A DNA stretch of 64,000 nucleotides from contig JANTQA010000023.1 in assembly GCA_027625915.1 (NCBI GenBank), forward strand, positions 4,464,001 through 4,528,000, given 5' to 3'. Below are positions 57,373 to 64,000 of this stretch, piece after piece. Origin of the DNA: Anaeramoeba flamelloides. Its lineage: Eukaryota > Metamonada > Anaeramoebidae. Below the pieces are notes generated by a model. The model had not been told where the DNA came from. It did not search any database and saw only the letters and a list, made by a program, of their open reading frames with translations. A program made the translations under genes and the position numbers. Each line of letters begins with the position of its first letter. Position 1 is the stretch's first letter.

Positions 57373-58501
57373 GCATTAACAAAAGAAATACCTTGTAATA
57401 AAGATCTGCTTTTAAACACTGTTCTTCTGATTAATACTATATTTTGTTTACAATCATATCTTTTGTCTTTCCTTATTCGATCTTACTTTTACTTTTTATT
57501 AAGGTTTCCTATCATAAAAGGAATTGAACTTTTTTCCAACTTGTTTAATTTTGATCAATTTGTCAATAAAAAAAATGTTGAAAATAGAAATACTGTTATC
57601 CTCTAATTAATAAAGGAAAATTTTTATTTCAATTTTCAAAATATATATTAAATATTACTATTACAAACAAATTACCAGAGTAAAAATTTTATCTTAGGGT
57701 TCAAGAAGGAAGTTTAATATATTGGCTTTACAAGATCATTTCGAAACGATCTTGTAAAAGATTTTTTAGTTTTACTTCGACTTATAAACAAGAAAAATAT
57801 TTTGGAATGTGAACTAAAAATTTTCATTTTTTAATTGGAAAATAATCGTATCAATAAAATGATAAAAATATTATGAAAAGTGTTCAAATATTGTTTGGAG
57901 TTGAATATTTTGATTATATTCTTCAAGAAAACAATTTGTTTTAAATTGAAGAAATTTCGTCCTTTGGGAAAAATCAAACAAGAAACAAATTAACTGTTTT
58001 TTTAAAATTTGCTTTGTGGAAATTTAGACTTTTTTTGGGCTTTTTTTTTTTAATTTTTTGCTAATAGGATCAAATGAAATTATTCTTTATCAGTTATTTG
58101 ATTTTTTAAATTGGAATCTAGTAAATTTTTTTTTAAATTGAGAAACATTTTTGCCATTTGGAAAAAAAAATATAAAAATGTTTTAAAAAGAAACTTTTGC
58201 AAAATAGAAAAGTAAAATCAAAGAAAATAAGAAACAAATAAACATAGAAGAATAATATCCATTCTATTATCAAACAAATTAACAAACATAAATTTTAAGA
58301 TCCCTTATTATCAAAAAGTAAAGAGTTACTTTTGAAAATCTCAAAAATATTCAACTTTTCAACAAATTTTTCATAAAAGATCAATCAAAGAAAAACCCAT
58401 AGTTTAGACAGCACTATCAAAAACTAACATTGTAATGAGTCCTCAATTTTGACTTTAGTTACTTTTTTTTGTTAAATCTTATTTTTCATTTTACAGTGCT
58501 G
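57373..58501. other. Intergenic, no gene; one hairpin
   Basis: TACAAGATCATTTCGAAACG followed by ATCTTGTA near 57730-57757 forms a short hairpin. No gene seen. Confidence 0.4.
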
Positions 58502-59055
58502 TTAAAAAATACAAACCAAGCTAAACTTATTTTCGTTTTTCACTTGTTTTTGCAAATAGTGCTCTTTTTTTTGAAATTTAACAGCACTTAGAAAATCTTG
58601 AAAGAATAAAAGAACAGCTTCACGGGAATTGAAAATTTCTTTGTTTGAGTCCGAAAAGAATCTTTGCTCAAAATAAAACAAAATTTCCAACAGCCAAAGA
58701 TCACTCAAGTTTTTTCGGTTAAACCACACAACAAAAAAAGTAACTCTTTTCTATCAAAATTTTTACAAAACAAAAGTGAAAAAAAAGCTTGACCAAAACA
58801 TCACTTTTTCAATTTTTCCACTAGAATATTTTAAAATTTCCATATCTACTTGTAAACCAGTTAACTGTTTGAAAGGTTTTTTAACGATAGATCGATGTTA
58901 TTTGTTTATCAGATTTCGATCAAAAATAAAATTAAAAAAATATGCATTTCCATTTTTAGGTGTAAAAATTTTTATTCCTAAAAAAAGTAACTTTTGAATC
59001 CAAAACTCTTTAATTGAACCACGGTAATCCCAATTTCACTCCACTTAACAAAATT
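58502..59055 (-). pseudogene. Decayed PAS-domain gene
   Basis: Minus strand from about 59029: NWDYRGSIKEFWIQKLL, then NAYFFNFIFDRNL, the last half of a PAS fold (compare NKEFFYAS and KLVFRAIIKEISD of the 16-kb gene). One in-frame TAA follows INK, after which the same frame stays open through SIVKKPFKQLTGLQVDMEIL and KYSSGKIEKVMFW. A further open stretch at 58746-58502 (NLSDLWLLEILFYFEQRFF, FFQDFLSAVKFQKKEHYL) may be a later exon. No upstream PAS half was found, and a TGA precedes NWDY. I read it as a broken gene, but unusual introns could also explain it. Confidence 0.4.
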
Positions 59056-59328
59056 GTTACAGAAAAAAGCAACAGTTTGAAAAAAAAATCGAAATCATCA
59101 AGCACAAATTTACTCTCAATCCCAAAGAAACTTCAAAAGAACAACACAAATAACTCAAACTCACTCCCCTTTCATACTTTTGAAATGAGACTAAGAAGAT
59201 TGCAAAACTTGAACAATTCATTTTTGTAAATTTATTCATCTTTTTACTTTTTTTTATTTACACCTTTTTAACATCCTTTTGTAATATTTTTAAATTTATT
59301 TTACATTTTTTTTTAGTTTTTTATTCTC

Positions 59329-59718
59329 ATGAACAAAATAATTTCAAGAACAAACACAATCTCAGTCAACGAAAAACATTTTATGGCTCAAGAAAACCTC
59401 AGCGAATTGAAAAAGTTTGTCAAGTCGATCGACTCGCAGATCAAAATCCTACCAAAGACCTCATCGCCAAAAGTATTTGTAAAATCAACACCTTCAATGT
59501 TTTCGATGGGCAACCTTTCTGTGAACAAACCACAGCAGTGCTTTTTATTGAAAAGAAATACCCAATTTGATCCAAATCTTTACAAAACACAAAAATCCTT
59601 TGTGCAAACAAAAAACGAACTCAGAAACGCATCCTTTCGACGCAAACGAAGGCAAAAATTGCATTCAAACAACAACACAACCTTTAAAACCGTGGACACC
59701 TTTATCGAGGAACTTTAA
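59329..59718 (+). CDS. Small basic Ser/Asn/Lys-rich protein, 129 aa or C-terminal exon
   Basis: ATG at 59329, stop at 59716-59718. Codon use is richer in GC than the surroundings (CTCAGCG, TCGATCGACTCGCAG), which supports real coding. Composition is polar with a basic RRKRRQK cluster near residue 107; no known domain. A T-rich tract ending TTTTTTTTAG lies 13 bases before the ATG, so this may be the second exon of a longer gene. The stretch 59062-59225 is also protein-like (LLSIPKKLQKNNTN and on) and ends at a GTAAAT donor. Joining it to the AG at 59346-59347 is in phase and would give SFL-TNTISVNEKH. I cannot decide between the two models. Function unknown. Confidence 0.5.
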   Translation: MNKIISRTNTISVNEKHFMAQENLSELKKFVKSIDSQIKILPKTSSPKVFVKSTPSMFSMGNLSVNKPQQCFLLKRNTQFDPNLYKTQKSFVQTKNELRNASFRRKRRQKLHSNNNTTFKTVDTFIEEL

Positions 59719-60805
59719 ACGAGAACACCATTTGCTTTTTTTTTAAAATTCGCTAATTTTTTTTGTTAAATTATTTTTTTTTATTCTGTTTGGAAAATGT
59801 TTTTTAACGAATTTAGAATTCCAAACAAAAAAAAAAAAATTTCCTTTTCGAACATATTAAAAAAAACACATACTTATTTTGAAGTAATTTATTCGCACAT
59901 ATACATAGATTAATTAAAGCTTAAATATTTTAATTTTAATTTACAACGAATAGTTACTTCTTTACTTTTATTTTATACAACGAATTATTTATAATAAATA
60001 AACTTTCATTAGATATATATAATATATATAGACTAATTTTTTAATCATTTTATTTTGTTGGTTACTTTGATTTTCGAAAAAAGAAATAATTTTTTTAAAG
60101 TTGGATAATTGTTTTGAATCAAAAGAAGAGTTGATCAGAAAATATCTCCCTTCAAACATTATGATTTTTGAGTTTTTTTGAGATTTGAGTATATTTTTAA
60201 TTTGGAATTATATCTAACTAATTTTCAAAAAGCTTTTTCAAATCCGAAAAATACCATTATTATGTAACTTTTTGTGAATAAAAAAAAATTGTGTTTTTCT
60301 GATATCTCGAATATTTCTAATTCTCGAGATAGCCCATCATAAAAATGGGGTTTTCGAGAGTGATAAATTCAAATTTATTTTCTAAAATTGTTTGTTCAAT
60401 TTCCATTTTTGTAATCAATAAACTCAACTAATGAAAAAACTCAAGAGAAAGAATCTTATGAAGTCAAACCAATTATACAAAGTTTCTTCAAATTTAAACA
60501 AAGAGATGGCTTTGTTAAAAGCTTGTAGAAAAAAAAGTTGTAAAATGGAAAATGAAGTAAAAACTTGACAGATATTTCTTTGAATTTATCAATATGAAAA
60601 AAGAATAAAGAGGATAATTGTCTGTAATGTTTATTACATTTATACCTTTAAATAGTCGAAAAATACCCAGAGACAATATGAGCCTTGGACACTTAGCTGA
60701 TCTGTTTCTCCAATCCCAACCTAATACTTACCTACCCCCCGCACAACAATAAGAATCTTTGGATATAAGATCTCTGAGACGATATGTCTTGTCACCAAAT
60801 AGATA
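59719..60805. other. Intergenic, no gene seen
   Basis: The stretch 60650-60800 is less AT-rich than its surroundings (CTTGGACACTTAGCTGATCT) but has no frame over 30 codons that looks like protein. Confidence 0.4.
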
Positions 60806-61004
60806 TACTCAGTTCCACTTTTAAGGTACAAACTTAGAAAAAAGTTTGTTGCACAAAAAAATCTCAAATTAGGGCACTAAATTTGGAATTTTTTTTTATT
60901 CAAATTCTTTTTGGAGAATTTAATTTTTGTGCCTTAATTTGAGATTTTTTTTTGTTCCTTAATACATCTTAAGAGTTTTCTTCTTAAAAGTGGAACTGAC
61001 TGTA
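60806..61004. mobile_element. Palindromic MITE family D, copy D6 (199 bp)
   Basis: TACTCAGTTCCACTTTTAAG at the left, mirrored on the right; the second box has drifted, the others match. Confidence 0.85.
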
Positions 61005-61319
61005 TTGAGGATAATTGAGATATTTGGTATTCCAAAAAAAACTAAATGTTTCTGTTATAGGAAACCTAAGAGAACCCCGAAAAACTACTTCATTTTATCC
61101 ACAACAAGTTGAATATTATAAGTATTTTTCCAATTTGAGTTTTATTCAGATTTGAGAATCTTCAAAATTTGAGAATTTACCCTTCTGGGTTTTAATTGTT
61201 TGAGGGTACATCAGATAACTATTTAATCTTATTCTTCTTTTCTACATTTGATATAGGTTCTTTGGAAAGTATAGTCTTTCTAAACAAACTTAAATAAATC
61301 TTTGAAAAATATTTTGCTA

Positions 61320-61490
61320 AGGTATTCATATTTGTTATTTGGGAAAAAAAGTTAAACAGGGGTATAAAAATTTTAATAAGTTTTTTAATTGAAAACCTTA
61401 ATAGAACCCGGAAATGAAAAGTAAGGAAAATCAATAAAAGAAAAAATAAACAATTAAAAACAAAATGGATTTCTAAACATTAACAGTTTT
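61320..61490 (+). repeat. Repeat G copy 2 (left arm only)
   Basis: Matches the left arm of G1 and the bases inside it: TTTTTTAATTGAAAACC, CTTAATAGAACCCGGAAAT, ATCAATAAAAGAA, AACAGTTTTT. No right arm nearby. Confidence 0.55.
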
Positions 61491-61664
61491 TATGATGCTA
61501 TCTTTTGGCAAGTATTAATGTTGAATGATTGACACTTATAACATCTAAAAAAAAATCATTATTTTTCTCAACTAAGACAAAATGTCAATCAATAAAAGAA
61601 GATACAAATTCTTAAAAAAGAATGAGAACTTCTTACTTTTGAACACATTTCAAAAAATTAAAAA

Positions 61665-61810
61665 TTTAAAAAAATGACAATAAAAATATTAATTGGAATG
61701 TAGAAAATTTAAAATTATTAGATAATAATCTAAAAAAATTTAAAGAAAACTTAATATTAAATAACTCTAGACTGAAAGACCAATAACACGAAAAAATTAT
61801 TTGATATGAT
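61665..61810 (+). mobile_element. LINE fragment 3 (very short)
   Basis: KNINWNVENLKLLDNNLKKF, with a stop, lines up with NINWHTKGLKLLDLELKVF of the 26.5-kb LINE. Only this block remains. Confidence 0.5.
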
Positions 61811-61869
61811 AATAATATCAATAAAAAGTTGTGTTGTATAGTGCTTTAGAGTACTATCAAGTAACTAAG

Positions 61870-62320
61870 TTTTCTTGAGTTTTTATGTTTATTTGGAAAA
61901 CCTAACGATTATTTTCTTGGGGTTTACTGTTTTATATAAAAAATATAGTGATTTTCCAAAAAAAAAAAAAAACAGAAAACTCAAGAAAACCTAATTGAAC
62001 TTCTCTAAAATTCAATGGGATAGAGTAAAACCAAAAATTTTACTCAATTCTTTTAAATCCTAGAAAAGTTTAAAGCAGTTTTTTTAGTTTAAAAAATCAA
62101 CTGTATATTTAAGTAATTTTCGGTTTATTTCTGAAATTAAAAAAAAAAAAAACAATACTGATTTTCTTTAGGATTTCTGTTTTATTTTTAAAAATATATT
62201 GATTTTCTAAATAAACATATTACCCAAATGCGGTTTTTCTATATTCAAAAGAATAGAGAAAAATCAAAAATTTTATAAAATTCATAAAAATTAACAAAAA
62301 ATTCCTGGACACCTCACCAC
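61870..62320. mobile_element. Foldback cluster E2
   Basis: Same building blocks as E1 in the same order: an AGAAAACTCAAGAAAACCTA hairpin, TTTTACTCAATTCTTTTAAA, GATTTCTGTTTTATTTTTAAA, ending CTGGACACCTCACC against CTGGAAAACCTCACC in E1. More eroded than E1. Confidence 0.6.
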
Positions 62321-63390
62321 ACAGTGATGCAATGGAAGTTGCCTAATATTATTATTTTACCTAATAATTATTGAAATATACCCGATTTTTCCCTCTAGAG
62401 CTATTAATTATCAAATTTTCTTGAAATTTATTTATATTTACATCAATGTTTTAAAATTGTATATTTCCCAATTAATATTTTGTTGTTCTTTTTTTTTAAA
62501 TTTGAAAATTTTGGTTTATGCCTGAAGCGGAAATATTCTAATATCTTTTTTTGAGTTTATAACTTCTTTTATAAATTTAAATTCTAACTTGATCCATTTT
62601 TGCTTATATTCAATATAGATTATTCTTGAATAATGTATTTGCATTTTTAAATGTTTTTTGACTTTTTAATTTATTCAGAAAGTTATCAGTCATAATCTTT
62701 TTGAGTTAGATTAAATATAATTACTACATAAATTAATAGATAACAGGTTTTATTTGAAATTTCCAAAATTAAATTATTTCTATTAAACTCTATATCGCCC
62801 TAAGTTACCAAGCTAAAAAAAGGTAAATTCTCGTTTTATTCAAGAATCATACAAAAGAAGATAGCTGAGAAATAATTGAAATACCAAACCTAATAATAGA
62901 ATCGATATTCATAAAAGGAATAGATTGCCTAACTTAGATTGTTTAGAAATACAAGAAATAATAAACTTCGTATTAGAGTCTATACTCATAACAAAATCAT
63001 GAAAAAACCAAAAATTAAAAGTTCATAAAAAAATATACTCTACAAAGTTTATATGTGCTATTTTTATTTGAATGTATTCTGTAATATTTACCAATTTTCT
63101 TTGGAATTTTCTCTTGATCACAAAAAGTTTTGATTTAAAGTAAATGTATACATTTTCAACGAATTTACAAAGTCACATATCCTGTTAAGTTAATAATGAT
63201 TTTCAAACAATTTTTTTTTTTTCAAATTGACTTTTTAAAATTTAAGTATCAAAAAATAAAAAACGAACTAGAAAACTAAAAACTAGAAAAAAAGAAAAAA
63301 AAAATTTGCAAAATGTTGCTAAATTTGAAAAAATGATTAGAGAAAATATTAAATAAAACACATAGAGTTTGTTCTCTTTCTTCAATAAAA
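62321..63390. other. Intergenic, no gene seen
   Basis: AT-rich; short frames only. Confidence 0.4.
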
Positions 63391-64000
63391 CTGGGATACT
63401 TTGACTAAAAAAGAGTTTATTATAAACTCTGTTTCAGTCAAAGGGGCCCAACGTTTTTTTTCAACTATCAATTATTTTATATAATTGACCTTTGAAGAAC
63501 AAATAAGAAATAAGTCGAATAATAAACCTCAAAGAAATGTTGATACATGTCTGAAAGAAAACTAATTAATCAATAGCTTTTCTTAAAAATTGAAAAACTC
63601 AAATTCTTCTGGCCCATATTGAGAAAAACAACAATGTTCGTTTTGAACTTCTACTGGTATTTGAATAATAAATATGAAACATTTTTCACTTCATTTTCCA
63701 TACTTTTCTTTTAGAAATCAAGCCCCCAAACGAAGTTTGTTGGTATTTGTGGTCTCTATTTGAAAAAGGAAATGAAAATGAAGTGAAAATTTTTCACATT
63801 TATTAAACAAATATCAAGATCAAAGATCGAAATTGAATTGCAATAGAAATCAATAGATTTCTCAACAATCTTTACATGGTTTCAATGACCTTAGAATAAC
63901 ACGTTTTTACCAAGTGACTATTGATCTTGCAATAAAAAATTTTTTTACAAATGAATGATGTTTTTAAAAAAAAAATCGAAAAAAAAAAAACAAAAATGTG
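63391..64000 (-). mobile_element. MITE family C, copy C4 (inverted, cut by window edge) with a facing solo end
   Basis: From 63421 the sequence TATAAACTCTGTTTCAGTCA and AAGGGGCCCA begins an inverted C copy whose later blocks (GAAATGAAAATGAAGTGAAA, TTTTTACCAAGTGACTATTG) follow C2 reversed to the window end. Just outside, 63391-63420 (GGATACTTTGACTAAAAAAG, AGTTTAT) is the same end in opposite orientation, meeting it head to head at TAT|TATA. Confidence 0.75.

Noticed and set aside
58909-58911. In-frame TAA within a PAS-like frame taken as sign of a reassigned stop codon
   Set aside because: All intact genes here use TAA or TGA as true stops and none needs in-frame readthrough; a broken gene is simpler.

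Overview
The window is very AT-rich eukaryotic DNA: homopolymer A/T runs, (TA)n microsatellites, spliceosomal introns with GT-AG ends, and genes that stand out as islands of higher GC and clean codon use. Ras signalling parts, PAS proteins, a C2/EF-hand phosphatidylserine decarboxylase and a propionyl-CoA carboxylase point to a free-living amoeboid or flagellate protist. My best guess is an Anaeramoeba-like anaerobic amoeba (inference only). The code behaves as standard: the genes end on TAA or TGA and I saw no forced reassignment.

Protein genes. 1-2088 (+) is the 3' part of propionyl-CoA carboxylase alpha. 7695-10811 (-) is a 1038-residue protein with five PH-like repeats. 15942-16713 (-) is a three-exon stand-alone PAS protein too fragmented to show as one open frame. 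22176-23155 (+) is a Lys/Glu-rich coiled-coil protein, probably two exons. 28612-31890 (+) is a tandem double RasGEF. 34745-38829 (-) is a C2-C2-EF-hand phosphatidylserine decarboxylase with two short 5' exons recovered by reading the splice sites. 43111-44428 (-) is a signal-peptide, single-pass membrane protein. 48192-51110 (-) is a kelch plus double BTB protein laid out like LZTR1. 59329-59718 (+) is a small basic protein. Decayed PAS-like pieces, all on the minus strand, lie at 17.0-18.0, 37.6-38.4, 38.9-39.6 and 58.5-59.05 kb.

Between the genes the DNA is dominated by small inverted-repeat transposons. I name the families A to K here. A (3 copies, ~590 bp), B (4 copies, ~482 bp), C (4 copies, ~713 bp) and D (6 copies, ~200 bp, almost fully palindromic) have TA at their borders and resemble Tc1/mariner MITEs. 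F, G and E are further repeated families; H, I, J and K are foldback elements seen once. One Tc1/mariner element with recognisable DDE transposase remains lies at 6358-7425. A 5'-truncated LINE with poly(A) and a 16-bp target-site duplication lies at 25729-27059, with two more fragments of the same LINE type downstream. H sits inside a B copy, B sits inside K, and another B copy sits in an intron of the decarboxylase gene, so several rounds of insertion can be ordered.

Functionally the recognisable genes split into metabolism (propionyl-CoA carboxylase, phosphatidylserine decarboxylase) and signalling (double RasGEF; an LZTR1-like adaptor whose animal relative targets Ras for ubiquitination; PAS; PH-like repeats). 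There is no operon logic; neighbours are independent genes separated by repeat-filled spacers. All repeat boundaries and alignments were made by eye.
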